Under the pieces are notes generated by a model. That model was not told the origin of the DNA. It was given only the letters and a program-made list of their open reading frames with translations, and did not search any database. A DNA stretch of 64,000 nt from Acinetobacter sp. XH1741 (GTDB lineage: Bacteria > Pseudomonadota > Gammaproteobacteria > Pseudomonadales > Moraxellaceae), in assembly GCF_041021895.1 (NCBI RefSeq), contig NZ_CP157428.1, forward strand, positions 1,612,001 to 1,676,000, given 5' to 3'. The position numbers and the translations under genes are program-made. Positions 1 through 10,203 of the stretch are shown here, one piece after another. Position 1 is the stretch's first letter. Each line of letters begins with the position of its first letter.

Positions 1-1712
1 TCTTTTACCACCTTACGCGCAATTTTAGAAACTTCACGTTCTAAACTACGAACACCAGCTTCACGTGTGTAACGTTGAACAATGTCACGAATCGCTTCTT
101 CATGAATTGTTAACTCTTTTGCACGTAGACCATTGTTCTTAATTGCTTTTGGAACAAGGTAACGTTCAGCAATATTTACTTTTTCATCTTCGGTATAACC
201 TGGTAGACGAATAACTTCCATACGGTCAAGCAATGCTTCTGGAATATTCATACTGTTTGCTGTACAGATGAACATCACTTCAGATAGGTCAAGATCAAGA
301 TCTAAATAATGATCGTTGAACTTACTGTTTTGTGATGGATCAAGTACTTCAAGCAATGCAGAAGCAGGGTCACCACGGTAGTCTTGAGCCATCTTGTCAA
401 TTTCATCGAGTAAGAACAATGGGTTCTTCACGCCGACTTTTGTTAAAGACTGCACAATTTTACCTGGCATCGCACCAATATAAGTACGACGGTGTCCACG
501 AATTTCTGCTTCATCACGTACGCCACCAAGCGCCATGCGAACAAATTCACGACCTGTTGCTTTAGCTACTGATTCACCGAGTGAAGTTTTACCAACCCCT
601 GGAGGACCTACTAAACAAAGGATAGGGCCTTTGAGTTTTTTCACACGTGATTGAACAGCTAAGTACTCAACAATACGGTCTTTAACATCATCAAGACCAT
701 AATGGTCAGCATCAAGAATCTCTTGAGCTTTCGCAAGGTTAATACTGACTTTACTTGCTTTGTTCCACGGCGTATCTAAAATTACTTCTAGATAGTTACG
801 TACAACGGCAGCTTCACTAGAAGCGGGCTGCATTGCTTTAAGTTTACGGAACTCAGCTTCAGCTTTTTTGCGTACGTGTTCAGGTAAATCAGCTTCAGCA
901 AGACGTTTCTCAATTTCAGCAACGTCATCTTCAGCACCGCCATTCATATCGGAAAGCTCACGTTGAATAACTTTCATTTTTTCATTTAGAAAGTATTCGC
1001 GTTGATTTTTTTCCATTTGGCGTTTTACGCTGTCATGCAAAGTTTGTTCAATTTGCTGTTCAGCAGATTGATTCATCAAGTAGTTCATCAACTCTTGTAA
1101 ATGAGCTTCAAACTCATCGTGCTCTAGAAACTTCTGTTTAATTTCAATATTAAGAGGCACACGAGTTGCTACGAAGAACATAAGTTGTAATAAGTCTTCG
1201 ATTTTATTAGCCGCAGCGACTAATTCACGTGCATTACGTAATTTTGCTTCTGCATATTGAGCAAATAAGTTACGTAACTCTTGTAAACGAGTCTCTTGAG
1301 TTGCCTTATCTACATTAATAGTCATTGGACTTAAATCATGTTCAGCAGTCAAATAACTATCTTCATCGATAATTTTTGTGAGCTTAGAACGATGTAAGCC
1401 TTCAATAAGTACTTTAATGCAGTTTTCATCATTTTCATGATTAACTACTTGCACAATCTTAGCGACTGTACCGTACTGGTATAAATTGTCGTGATCAATT
1501 TCTTCTGTAAGCGAATCTTTTTGCGCAACTACAAATACTAAATTGTCACTGTTACGAGCCACATCAACTGCATTGATCGATTTTTCACGACCCACGAATA
1601 GCGCAATTTGCATGTGTGGATAAACCACCACATCACGTAACGCTAATAGTGGTAATACACTTGGAACCTGAGGCTCTAAGTCAGTTTTTTCATTCATAAT
1701 AAGTTCAGACAT
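1..1712 (-). CDS. lon: ATP-dependent protease Lon, N-terminal part (cut by window edge)
   Basis: About 570 codons are visible from the ATG at 1712, preceded by a good Shine-Dalgarno (AGGAG); the 3' end lies outside the window. Lon is a cytoplasmic AAA+ serine protease that degrades misfolded and regulatory proteins. Visible in order are the N-terminal LAN substrate-binding domain (starting PSVLPLLALRDVVVYPHMQ), a long helical region (about residues 190-300), and the AAA+ module with Walker A (GPPGVGKTSL), Walker B (LFLLDEIDK) and the conserved RGHRRTYIGAMPGKI segment. The Ser-Lys protease domain is not in view, so its integrity cannot be judged. It is divergent from the adhesin gene that starts at 2501. 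Confidence 0.97.
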   Translation of the reverse strand, partial: MSELIMNEKTDLEPQVPSVLPLLALRDVVVYPHMQIALFVGREKSINAVDVARNSDNLVFVVAQKDSLTEEIDHDNLYQYGTVAKIVQVVNHENDENCIKVLIEGLHRSKLTKIIDEDSYLTAEHDLSPMTINVDKATQETRLQELRNLFAQYAEAKLRNARELVAAANKIEDLLQLMFFVATRVPLNIEIKQKFLEHDEFEAHLQELMNYLMNQSAEQQIEQTLHDSVKRQMEKNQREYFLNEKMKVIQRELSDMNGGAEDDVAEIEKRLAEADLPEHVRKKAEAEFRKLKAMQPASSEAAVVRNYLEVILDTPWNKASKVSINLAKAQEILDADHYGLDDVKDRIVEYLAVQSRVKKLKGPILCLVGPPGVGKTSLGESVAKATGREFVRMALGGVRDEAEIRGHRRTYIGAMPGKIVQSLTKVGVKNPLFLLDEIDKMAQDYRGDPASALLEVLDPSQNSKFNDHYLDLDLDLSEVMFICTANSMNIPEALLDRMEVIRLPGYTEDEKVNIAERYLVPKAIKNNGLRAKELTIHEEAIRDIVQRYTREAGVRSLEREVSKIARKVVK

Positions 1713-2500
1713 GGGCACTCCTAATGAGTGACAACGAGGTTGCCATGTTTTTTATAGTGATGTGTATTTCAAAAATTACAAGGGCATGACAATAGAAAAT
1801 GTTGAAAAAATGACTAATTTAGTCAACTTTTTTTTAAAAATGTTATGAATCAATAGATTAATTCTTAAGAAGAATAAAATTTTGTAGTGAAGCTAAGCAT
1901 TTTTACTTAATAATTATTCTTTACGATGTAAGGAAGATAATTCTCTTCTGGTACAAGTTTTTGTTTAGTTTTATTTTATAATTTCTATATCTGTTAAGTA
2001 TATTTAAAAATTAATTTATTTTATAATTTTATTATTAATGAGGTAATTGCACTATTATTTATAATATACACATGTATTTTAAAATATATAATTGCGAGTA
2101 AAAATTTATATTAATAACGATATTTTTTAGAGTTAATATTCTATTTTAATAAAATACAAATGTATTTTTAAAAATATTTATTTTTATTAATTTTATCAAA
2201 ATTAATCATATATTTAGAGCTATTATTCTATTTTAAAATAAAGTTACAAACTATTAACATAAACTAAACAATATATTCTTTTTTAATTTTTTATTAAATA
2301 AATTCAATATGTTGAAATTAACTATAAAATTATATTTTGTGATTAAAGTCTCATATTTTTGAGCGTTTATGTGGTTTTTATATTTACCCTTTAAATTTAT
2401 TCATTTAGGATGCCGCCTCTTTTTTTGGGCCTGAAAATTATAAAAATGTACTTCTACATTTTTATGGGTCTTTGATTTTGGTATTTGTCTGAGAAGTTTT
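1713..2500. other. AT-rich intergenic region upstream of the first adhesin
   Basis: About 790 bases without a credible gene. Roughly 1790-2400 is extremely AT-rich with long A and T runs, in contrast to the coding DNA on both sides. It must carry the promoters of lon (leftward) and of the adhesin (rightward), but I cannot place a convincing -35/-10 pair for the adhesin. DNA of this kind is a typical H-NS target, and H-NS repression of ata has been reported in A. baumannii; binding here is inference. Confidence 0.6.
2440..2465 (+). promoter_or_regulatory. Perfect hairpin in the adhesin 5' leader
   Basis: An 11-bp perfect inverted repeat (arms 2440-2450 and 2455-2465) encloses a CTTC tetraloop, 35 bases before the adhesin start codon. 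The right arm contains five T residues but is followed by ATGGGTC, so it is not a classical terminator. It could be a leader stem that affects mRNA stability or translation. Function is inferred. Confidence 0.5.
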
Positions 2501-5500
2501 ATGAATAAAGTTTATAAAGTCATTTGGAATGCTTCGATTGGAGCATGGGTTGCAACATCTGAAATTGCAAAAGGTAAAACCAAGACTAAATCAAAAACTT
2601 TAAATGTATCAGCGGTGGTTTTAGCGGGCGTAATTAGTTTTGCTCCACATGCCTTTGCAGGGACAAATACCGATGGAGGATTAGGTCAAGGTACATCTAT
2701 TTCAGGTACAACTTCATGTCGTGAAGGAAATGCGAATACTGCCAATGAAAAAGATGTCGCTATTGGTTGTGGCGCCCAAACTCAAGACAGAACAGGCTCT
2801 AACATCGCAAACCGTAACAATCCATATAATAATTCTACGGGTGCTTACGCCGGTGCAATGAAACAAGGTGGAGCAATCAGTGTCGGTACGGGCGCTGTAG
2901 TTGAAAAAGGTTTAGGAACAGCAATTGGTTCTTATGCAACAACACAAGGTATTTCAGGTGTAGCAATTGGTACAGGTGCTCTATCTTCAGGGAATACCGC
3001 TCTTGCACTTGGACGTCAATCTGCAGCGACTGCCGATTTTTCTCAAGCCATTGGTAATGTTGCAGCGGCTACAGGTAAAGGTTCTTTAGCAATTGGGCAT
3101 TCGGCAACGGCAGAAGGTTATCGTTCAATTGCAATTGGTTCACCAGATATTGAAAATGCTGACCCAGTTGCAGGACAGGCGGGTGCTGCTTATCAACCTA
3201 AAATGGCAACAAAAGCAACTGGTAAAGACTCGATTGCATTCGGTGGTGGTGCAGTAGCAACAGAAGAAAATGCTTTAGCGATTGGTGCATTTTCAGAATC
3301 TAAAGGTAAAAAGTCTGTTGCAATTGGTACAGGCGCAAAAGCAAAAAAAGATAATGCAGTTGTGATTGGAGACCAAGCTGAGGCTACTTTTGATGGTGGT
3401 GTCGCAATTGGTAAAGGGGCCCGTTCAGAAGCTGAAAATAGTATTGCTGTAGGTAAAGATTCAAAAGCAGTCCAAGCTACAGGTGAAAGTTTCTTAACTA
3501 AACAATCAGCTCCAACTGGTGTTTTATCAATTGGTGACGTGGGAAGTGAGCGCCGTATTCAAAACGTAGCAGATGGTGCAGCAGATTCGGATGCTGCCAC
3601 TATACGTCAGTTAAAAGCCGCTCGTACTCACTATGTCAGTATTAATGACAATGGTCAGCAAGGTGGCAATTTTGAAAATGATGGGGCGACTGGACTTAAT
3701 GCGATTGCTGTTGGGGTGAATACTTCGGCTGCTGGTCGTGATGCATTGGCGATTGGTGGATATGCACAAGCAATGGGCGTTGGTGCAATTTCAATGGGAA
3801 GTAGCAGCCAAACCATTGGCAGTGGTGATGTTGCTATTGGCCGTAATGCATCGACAAAAGGTGCAGCAGGAACGCCGACTGGCTATAGCAATCAGTCGAT
3901 TGCGATTGGTGATCAGACAAAAGCAATTGGAGATCAGTCAATTGCGATTGGTGCGGATGTCATTGCAAGAGGAAACTCATCTGTTGCCATTGGTGGTGAT
4001 GATGTAGATAAAATCGCCCAAGATGCCGAGTTGAGTAAAACCTATACAGAAATTACAGGTGGTGTGCTTAAAGCAGGTAAGTATCCAACGACTGAAGCGA
4101 ATCACGGCTCAACTGCTGTAGGTACTCAAGCAGTGGGTACTGGTGCATTTTCATCGGCTTTTGGTATGACTTCTAAAGCTACGGGTGATGCTTCCTCGGC
4201 TTTTGGTGTGATGTCAAATGCTTCGGGTAAAGGTGCCGCTGCATTTGGTGCGGTTGCTCAAGCAACAGGTGACGGCGCATCGGCAATGGGTATTAACTCA
4301 TTTGCATCGGGTACAAATTCAACAGCAATTGGTTCTGGTAATAAACCAGGTGAAGGTGCAAAAGCAACTGGACACAGTGCTGCTGCAATTGGTAGTGGTG
4401 CCCAAGCAACAGGCGATAACTCGGCTGCAATTGGTAAAGGGGCTGAGGCTACAAACGAAAATGCTGCTGCTGTAGGCGGCGGTGCAAAAGCAGCGGGTAA
4501 AAATGCTGCCGCTATTGGTGGTGGTGCAATTGCTGACCAAGAAAATGCAGTTGCAATTGGTCAAGGTGCTCAATCATTGGTTGAAGGTGGTGTAGCTTTA
4601 GGCGCACGCAGTAAAGTAGAAGCTAAAAATAGTGTTGCTTTAGGTCAAGATGCTGTAGCAACTGAAGCGACAGGAAGTTCTTTCCTCACGAATCGCGATG
4701 CTTCTAAATCTAATGGTGTTATTTCTGTTGGATCGGCTGGAAAAGAACGCCGTATTACCAATGTTGAAGATGGTTCGGCTGACTCGGATGCAGTAACAGT
4801 ACGCCAGCTTAAAAATGTTGATGGACGTGTAAATCAAAATGCGAGCAATATTAGTAAAAATGCTCAGAATATTACCAATCTAAATCAAAAGTTAGATGAT
4901 ACAAAAACTGACTTGGGTAACCAGATTACGGATACAAACACCAAGTTAAACAATACCAAAGATCAGTTAACAACTCAGATTAACGACACTAAAACTGAGT
5001 TAAACAATACGATTGGTAATACGAAAATTGAACTGAATAGCAAAATTGACAACACCAAGACCGAGCTTGAAAACAAAGGTTTGAACTTTGCTGGCAATAG
5101 TGGTGCAGACGTACATCGTAAATTGGGCGAGAAGCTCAATATTGTGGGTGGTGCAGCTGCTTCAACACCAGCTTCAAAAACAAGCGGTGAAAATGTCATT
5201 ACCCGTACCACTCAAGATGGCATTCAGATTGAACTGTTAAAAGACTCGAAGTTTGACAGTGTGACTACTGGCAATACTACTTTAAACAATAATGGTCTGA
5301 CGATTAAAGACGGTCCAAGCATTACTAAAGATGGTATTAATGCTGGCGGTAAACAAATTACCAATGTAGCTGATGGTGTAAATGCTAAAGATGCAGTAAA
5401 TGTTGATCAGCTAACCAAAGTAAAAGATAACTTGAATGGCAAAATTACTGATACAAATAATCAGTTAAATGATGTGAAAAAAGATTTGGGTAATCAGATC

Positions 5501-8500
5501 GCAGATACCAACAAGAATTTAAATGATGCTAAGAATGATCTTGGTAATCAGATTACGGACACCAATACCAAGTTAAACAATACCAAAGATCAGTTAACAA
5601 CTCAGATTAACGATACTAAAACTGAGTTAAACAACACGATTGGTAATACGAAAACTGAACTGAATAGCAAAATCGATAACACCAAGACCGAGCTTGAAAA
5701 CAAAGGCTTGAACTTTGCTGGTAATAGCGGTGCAGATGTACATCGTAAACTTGGCGAGAAGCTCAATATAGTGGGTGGTGCAGCTGCCTCAACACCAGCT
5801 TCAAAAACAAGCGGTGAAAATGTCATTACTCGTACCACTCAAGATGGTATTCAGATTGAACTGTTAAAAGATTCGAAGTTTGACAGTGTGACTACTGGCA
5901 ATACCACTTTAAACAATAATGGTCTGACTATTAAAGATGGGCCAAGCATTACTAAAGAAGGTATTAATGCGGGTGGTAAACAAATTACCAATGTGGCTGA
6001 TGGTGTAAATGCTAAAGATGCAGTCAATAAAGGTCAGTTAGATGATCTTGCTGCCAAGCAAAATGCAACTGATGATGCTGCAGTGAAATACGATGATGCT
6101 AAGACCAAAGACAAAGTTACCTTAAAAGGTAAGGACGGTACGGTTTTAGATAACGTGAAAGCAGGTAACATTTCATCGACTTCAAAAGAAGCAGTAAATG
6201 GTAGCCAGATTCACAATATTTCAAACAGTATTAAAAATAGTATTGGTGGCAATACAGTTGTAAATCCAGATGGTAGTTTGACTACGAATAACATTGGTGG
6301 AACAGGCAAAAACAACATCAATGATGCAATTAAATCTGTAGATGACAAAGTTACAAATGGCATTAAGGATGTTGAAAACAAAGGCTTAAACTTTGCTGGT
6401 AATAGCGGTGCAGATGTACATCGTAAACTTGGCGAGAAGCTCAACATTGTGGGTGGTGCAGCTGCCTCAACACCAGCTTCAAAAACAAGCGGTGAAAATG
6501 TCATTACTCGTACCACTCAAGATGGCATTCAGATTGAACTGTTAAAAGACTCGAAGTTTGACAGTGTGACTACTGGCAATACTACTTTAAACAATAATGG
6601 TCTGACGATTAAAGACGGTCCAAGCATTACTAAAGATGGTATTAATGCTGGCGGTAAACAAATTACCAATGTAGCTGATGGTGTAAATGCTAAAGATGCA
6701 GTTAATAAAGGTCAATTAGATGATCTTGCTGCTAAGCAAAATGCAACTGATGATGCTGCGGTGAAATACGATGACGCCAAGACCAAAGACAAAGTTACTT
6801 TAAAAGGTAAGGATGGTACGGTTTTAGATAATGTGAAAGCAGGTAATATTTCATCGACTTCAAAAGAAGCAGTAAATGGTAGCCAAATTCACAATATTTC
6901 AAACAGTATTAAAAATAGTATTGGTGGCAATACAGTTGTAAATCCAGATGGTAGTTTGACCACAAATAACATTGGTGGAACAGGTAAAAACAACATCAAT
7001 GATGCAATTAGTGAAGTGAAAAATACTGCAACTAAAGCAAAAACGACTGTAACTGAAGGTGACAACATTGTAGTAAAAGAAACTGTAAATAAAGATGGCA
7101 GTACTAACTACGAAGTATCAACCAAAAAAGATCTGATATTAGACAGCGTAACTGCGGGCGATAGCGTACTTAATCATAATGGTTTGACTATTAAAGATGG
7201 TCCAAGCATGACTAAAGATGGCATTAATGCTGGCGGTAAGAAAATTACTGATGTCGCGAACGGTGTGATTGCACAAAACTCTAAAGATGCTGTAAATGGT
7301 AGCCAGATTCACAATATTTCAAAAAGTATTAAAAATAGTATTGGTGGCAATACAGTTGTAAACCCAGATGGTAGTTTGACTACCAATAACATTGGTGGAA
7401 CGGGTAAAAACAACATCAATGATGCTATCAAGTCTGTAGATGACAAAGTTACTAATGGTGTAAATGACTTGACTCAAAAAGGGTTGAATTTTGGTGCGAA
7501 TGACCAGAAGGCAACTAAAGGTAAAGCTGTCCACCGTAAGCTTGGTGACACCATCAATATTATGGGTGGTGCTGATGCAGAAATTGCTGAGGATAAAACC
7601 AGTGGTGAAAACATCATTACTCGTACCACAGAAGATGGCATCAAAATCGAAATGCTAAAAGATGTGAAGTTCGACAGTGTAAATGTCGGTGGTCATATCT
7701 TGAATCAGCAAGGTCTCATCATTAAAGACGGTCCAAGTGTCACAATTAATGGTATTGATGCGGGTGGTAAAAAAGTTACCAATGTTGCTGATGGTGTAAA
7801 TGCCAAAGATGCTGTCAATAAAGGCCAGTTAGATAAGCAAATTAATGATGTTAAAGATCAAATTGGTAAAGATATTGGCAAACTTTCTGATCATGCTGTG
7901 CAGTATGACAAAGATAAAAATGGCAATGTCGATAAGAACTCAGTCACTTTAGGTGGCGGAGATAAAGGTACAAACCTGAAAAATGTAGCTGATGGTAAAG
8001 TTGCTGAAGGTTCTAAAGATGCCGTAAATGGTGGCCAATTATGGAATGTTCAAAATCAAGTCGATAAGAACTCGAATGATATTAAGAACATTCAGAACAA
8101 TATTGACAACATTTCTAATGGTAAAGCTGGTTTAGTTCAACAGCAAAAACCAAATGGTGAAATCACGGTTGGTAAGGATACTGGTGGTACTAGCGTAAAT
8201 ATGGCTGGTAAAGACGGTGACCGTGTTGTCCAAGGTGTCAAAGATGGCGAGATTAAAGCCGGTTCGAACCAAGCCGTAAATGGTGGTCAGATTCACAATA
8301 TTTCAGACAGTATTAAAAACAGTATTGGTGGAAATACATCAGTAAATAGTGATGGTTCAATCACGACTAAGAATATTGGTGGAACGGGTAAAGACAATAT
8401 TAATGATGCGATTGGTACATTAAATCAATCTAACCAAGAACTGGGTAATAAAATTACCAATCTGGGTGATCAGTTACAACAAGTGTTCTATGACACCAAT

Positions 8501-8752
8501 AAACGTATTGATGACGTTGAGAAAAAAGCCAATGCAGGTATTGCCGCTGCAATGGCCCTAGAAAATGCACCCTTCGTAGCAGGCAAATATACCTATGCTG
8601 TGGGTGCGGCATATCATGGTGGTGAAAACGCAGTTGGTGTGACCTTACGTAAAACCTCTGACAATGGCCGTTGGTCAATCACAGGTGGTGTGGCAGCTGC
8701 TTCTCAAGGTGAGCCAAGCGTTCGTATTGGTATTAGTGGTGTTATTAACTAA
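2501..8752 (+). CDS. ata: Trimeric autotransporter adhesin, Ata-type (copy 1)
   Basis: A 2083-residue type Vc autotransporter, expected to form an outer-membrane-anchored trimeric fibre that binds host matrix or other surfaces. It begins with an extended signal peptide region ([18 protein letters not shown]) and a hydrophobic core ending near AFA at residue 53. Two YadA-like head regions made of short AIG.A.A.G..S repeats lie at about 110-335 and 400-740. Each is closed by a neck motif ([16 protein letters not shown] near 345, [16 protein letters not shown] near 745). A long stalk with coiled-coil segments and large repeats follows (about 770-1990), then the YadA anchor in the last 80 residues ([18 protein letters not shown]). 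The protein ends GISGVIN, without the C-terminal aromatic residue common in outer-membrane beta-barrels. tpgA follows 60 bases downstream. The Ata name rests on architecture and location. Confidence 0.93.
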   Translation: MNKVYKVIWNASIGAWVATSEIAKGKTKTKSKTLNVSAVVLAGVISFAPHAFAGTNTDGGLGQGTSISGTTSCREGNANTANEKDVAIGCGAQTQDRTGSNIANRNNPYNNSTGAYAGAMKQGGAISVGTGAVVEKGLGTAIGSYATTQGISGVAIGTGALSSGNTALALGRQSAATADFSQAIGNVAAATGKGSLAIGHSATAEGYRSIAIGSPDIENADPVAGQAGAAYQPKMATKATGKDSIAFGGGAVATEENALAIGAFSESKGKKSVAIGTGAKAKKDNAVVIGDQAEATFDGGVAIGKGARSEAENSIAVGKDSKAVQATGESFLTKQSAPTGVLSIGDVGSERRIQNVADGAADSDAATIRQLKAARTHYVSINDNGQQGGNFENDGATGLNAIAVGVNTSAAGRDALAIGGYAQAMGVGAISMGSSSQTIGSGDVAIGRNASTKGAAGTPTGYSNQSIAIGDQTKAIGDQSIAIGADVIARGNSSVAIGGDDVDKIAQDAELSKTYTEITGGVLKAGKYPTTEANHGSTAVGTQAVGTGAFSSAFGMTSKATGDASSAFGVMSNASGKGAAAFGAVAQATGDGASAMGINSFASGTNSTAIGSGNKPGEGAKATGHSAAAIGSGAQATGDNSAAIGKGAEATNENAAAVGGGAKAAGKNAAAIGGGAIADQENAVAIGQGAQSLVEGGVALGARSKVEAKNSVALGQDAVATEATGSSFLTNRDASKSNGVISVGSAGKERRITNVEDGSADSDAVTVRQLKNVDGRVNQNASNISKNAQNITNLNQKLDDTKTDLGNQITDTNTKLNNTKDQLTTQINDTKTELNNTIGNTKIELNSKIDNTKTELENKGLNFAGNSGADVHRKLGEKLNIVGGAAASTPASKTSGENVITRTTQDGIQIELLKDSKFDSVTTGNTTLNNNGLTIKDGPSITKDGINAGGKQITNVADGVNAKDAVNVDQLTKVKDNLNGKITDTNNQLNDVKKDLGNQIADTNKNLNDAKNDLGNQITDTNTKLNNTKDQLTTQINDTKTELNNTIGNTKTELNSKIDNTKTELENKGLNFAGNSGADVHRKLGEKLNIVGGAAASTPASKTSGENVITRTTQDGIQIELLKDSKFDSVTTGNTTLNNNGLTIKDGPSITKEGINAGGKQITNVADGVNAKDAVNKGQLDDLAAKQNATDDAAVKYDDAKTKDKVTLKGKDGTVLDNVKAGNISSTSKEAVNGSQIHNISNSIKNSIGGNTVVNPDGSLTTNNIGGTGKNNINDAIKSVDDKVTNGIKDVENKGLNFAGNSGADVHRKLGEKLNIVGGAAASTPASKTSGENVITRTTQDGIQIELLKDSKFDSVTTGNTTLNNNGLTIKDGPSITKDGINAGGKQITNVADGVNAKDAVNKGQLDDLAAKQNATDDAAVKYDDAKTKDKVTLKGKDGTVLDNVKAGNISSTSKEAVNGSQIHNISNSIKNSIGGNTVVNPDGSLTTNNIGGTGKNNINDAISEVKNTATKAKTTVTEGDNIVVKETVNKDGSTNYEVSTKKDLILDSVTAGDSVLNHNGLTIKDGPSMTKDGINAGGKKITDVANGVIAQNSKDAVNGSQIHNISKSIKNSIGGNTVVNPDGSLTTNNIGGTGKNNINDAIKSVDDKVTNGVNDLTQKGLNFGANDQKATKGKAVHRKLGDTINIMGGADAEIAEDKTSGENIITRTTEDGIKIEMLKDVKFDSVNVGGHILNQQGLIIKDGPSVTINGIDAGGKKVTNVADGVNAKDAVNKGQLDKQINDVKDQIGKDIGKLSDHAVQYDKDKNGNVDKNSVTLGGGDKGTNLKNVADGKVAEGSKDAVNGGQLWNVQNQVDKNSNDIKNIQNNIDNISNGKAGLVQQQKPNGEITVGKDTGGTSVNMAGKDGDRVVQGVKDGEIKAGSNQAVNGGQIHNISDSIKNSIGGNTSVNSDGSITTKNIGGTGKDNINDAIGTLNQSNQELGNKITNLGDQLQQVFYDTNKRIDDVEKKANAGIAAAMALENAPFVAGKYTYAVGAAYHGGENAVGVTLRKTSDNGRWSITGGVAAASQGEPSVRIGISGVIN
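4924..7016 (+). repeat. Large in-frame tandem repeats in adhesin 1 stalk
   Basis: The block at 4924-5403 recurs at 5551-6030 (period 627 bp), covering a coiled-coil segment plus the module from [19 protein letters not shown] to [10 protein letters not shown]. The segment 5695-6338 then recurs at 6373-7016 (period 678 bp). The copies differ by few, mostly silent, bases. All periods are multiples of three, so unequal recombination would change fibre length without breaking the frame. Confidence 0.9.
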
Positions 8753-8762
8753 GAAACTGGTT

Positions 8763-8784
8763 AGGAGAGTAGCAATGCTCTCCT
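8763..8784 (+). promoter_or_regulatory. Hairpin between adhesin 1 and tpgA1
   Basis: Seven-base arms (AGGAGAG at 8763-8769, CTCTCCT at 8778-8784) lie between the adhesin stop and the tpgA start. No T-run follows, so it is not a typical intrinsic terminator. A comparable hairpin with different sequence sits at the same place in the second cassette. It may stabilise or process the mRNA, or set the adhesin:TpgA ratio (inference). Confidence 0.5.
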
Positions 8785-8812
8785 TGCTCGACAGATTAAA
8801 GAGATTATAGAG

Positions 8813-9592
8813 ATGAACAAAACAATCCAAAGCTTAGTCGTAGCAGCCTTTGCTGGTTTCGCGGTGACAACTTATGCAAATGAACCCGTTCAACAACAGG
8901 AAATTCATTTTCCTGCAATTGAAAAAAGTTATTTAAAACAAGTAAAACGTTATGAATACCAAGATGTTGCTCGTTTAGATGCAGGACTGAATAAAGATCA
9001 AATTCGAGCTTTATTGGGTAATCCACAATTTAGTGAAGGTCTTTTTGCAGTAAAAATCTGGAACTATGTACTTGATGTTCGTATTCCTAATACGAACCAA
9101 TATCAACGTTGTCAGTTGCGTATTGATTTTGATAAGCACTATTTGGCAGAGCGTTTATCATGGAAAGGTGAAGCATGTGAAGGCTTGGTTGCTTGGGGGG
9201 AAAATAATCAGGTACCAGCGCATAGCAACTTAATAGGTGAGCGTACAGCCAGTGTGTTATTTGCTTTTGATCAGTTTGATGCTAAAGCGATTGAACAAGG
9301 AACTGATAGCGTTACTAAAGTTGCTGAACAAATCAAGAAAAGTGGGGCAACAACTCCTATTGTAGTTTCGGGCTTTACAGATCCTTTGGGTAAATTTAGC
9401 TATAACCAGAAATTGTCTTCTCAACGTGCTAATACGGTTGCCAAGCTATTGGTAGAACAAGGTATTGAAGCAAGCCGAATACAAATACATGCAAATAGCC
9501 AAACCGATTTATATAAGCAGTGTAGCGGTAACAATAGTTCACAAATTATTCAATGTTTAGCACCAAATAGACGTGTTAATATTACTTGGTAA
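8813..9592 (+). CDS. tpgA: TpgA-type periplasmic helper of the trimeric autotransporter (copy 1)
   Basis: A 259-residue secreted protein with a signal peptide (cleavage probably after TTYA). Its N-terminal half resembles BamE/SmpA (the [18 protein letters not shown] motif near residue 60). Its C-terminal half is an OmpA-like peptidoglycan-binding domain (about 140-259) with the [19 protein letters not shown] helix and a closing NRRVNITW. TpgA of Acinetobacter sp. Tol 5 has this BamE plus OmpA layout, sits directly downstream of AtaA and is needed for its secretion, so the same role is inferred here. The gene lies 60 bases after the adhesin and is probably cotranscribed. It has a close paralogue at 17652-18434. 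Confidence 0.88.
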   Translation: MNKTIQSLVVAAFAGFAVTTYANEPVQQQEIHFPAIEKSYLKQVKRYEYQDVARLDAGLNKDQIRALLGNPQFSEGLFAVKIWNYVLDVRIPNTNQYQRCQLRIDFDKHYLAERLSWKGEACEGLVAWGENNQVPAHSNLIGERTASVLFAFDQFDAKAIEQGTDSVTKVAEQIKKSGATTPIVVSGFTDPLGKFSYNQKLSSQRANTVAKLLVEQGIEASRIQIHANSQTDLYKQCSGNNSSQIIQCLAPNRRVNITW

Positions 9593-9605
9593 AACGGTCT
9601 GCGCG

Positions 9606-9639
9606 AAAAAGTCACCATCCTCTAAGATGGTGACTTTTT
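9606..9639 (+). terminator. Intrinsic terminator after tpgA1
   Basis: A 14-bp perfect stem (9606-9619 with 9626-9639), loop CTCTAA, with T-rich 3' arm. The same element, slightly diverged, follows tpgA2. Confidence 0.9.
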
Positions 9640-9707
9640 CGTTTTAGGAGGCTAAAAAATAAAAAACATATATTTAAACCTATTCAGTTTATAAATTTAG
9701 ATAAACA

Positions 9708-9840
9708 TCATTTCTTTAAATAATAAAAGAGCCATGAAGCCATCAACCTCTCTAGTGTTTAGCACCTGCTTTGATGTTCTAAAGTATAACTAATCAATAT
9801 ATGAATGCTGTGTAACAAACCTCTAGCTCTATAAAAATTT
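9708..9840 (-). pseudogene. Decayed 3' fragment of a 5-formyltetrahydrofolate cyclo-ligase gene
   Basis: Read on the minus strand, the last 44 codons before a TGA at 9708-9710 encode a series alignable with the end of the intact cyclo-ligase gene (18553-19137): YRARGLLH for YRLGLAH, then YTLEHQS for HTLKRQS, then LERLM for LDALL, then FYYLKK-stop for FYYFQR-stop. It carries an in-frame TAA (9759-9761) and one extra codon in each of two places. There is no start or N-terminal part. Its stop lies 116 bases after the tpgA1 stop, against 119 bases for the intact gene after tpgA2. It appears to be a scar of a duplication that ended inside the cyclo-ligase gene. Confidence 0.72.
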
Positions 9841-10203
9841 TTACAATTAAAATTTTGTCTATATAAAAAATATTTTTAAATTTTTTCATGGAAAAGTTTA
9901 ATATTTTAAAAGTATATGTTTTATTTATAACTTAAGTGGGATTTAAATAATTAACATAAGAAAACCTTTCAATGCTCGCAACTTTTATTTTTATAAGAAT
10001 TTTATAATATTTTTTTTCTATTTAAGTGTTTATATATTGTTCATTTTTTTAAGAAACTTTTCCCATTACTGATTTTTTGTGTGATTTATTTCTCATTTTT
10101 TCTCTGATATAGTGCGCGAAAATTGCTATACCTTTTGCTTTTTGAAACTTTATGTAACTTAAGGTAAGCATCGTCTATTTTGTGTAAAAATGCGAGTAAG
10201 CAT
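9841..10203. other. AT-rich leader region of the second adhesin
   Basis: No gene is visible. The stretch is strongly AT-rich with many T and A runs and must hold the promoter of the second adhesin, which I cannot place with confidence. It shows no obvious similarity to the leader of the first adhesin and lacks its 11-bp hairpin, so the two adhesins are probably controlled separately. Confidence 0.5.

Noticed and set aside
4975..6516. Three near-identical minus-strand frames opposite adhesin 1
   Set aside because: They are the antisense of the 627/678-bp repeats, with no initiation signals.
10180..10203. Earlier start for adhesin 2 (adds MCKNASKH)
   Set aside because: The conserved extended signal peptide begins at [10 protein letters not shown] (10204), matching copy 1.
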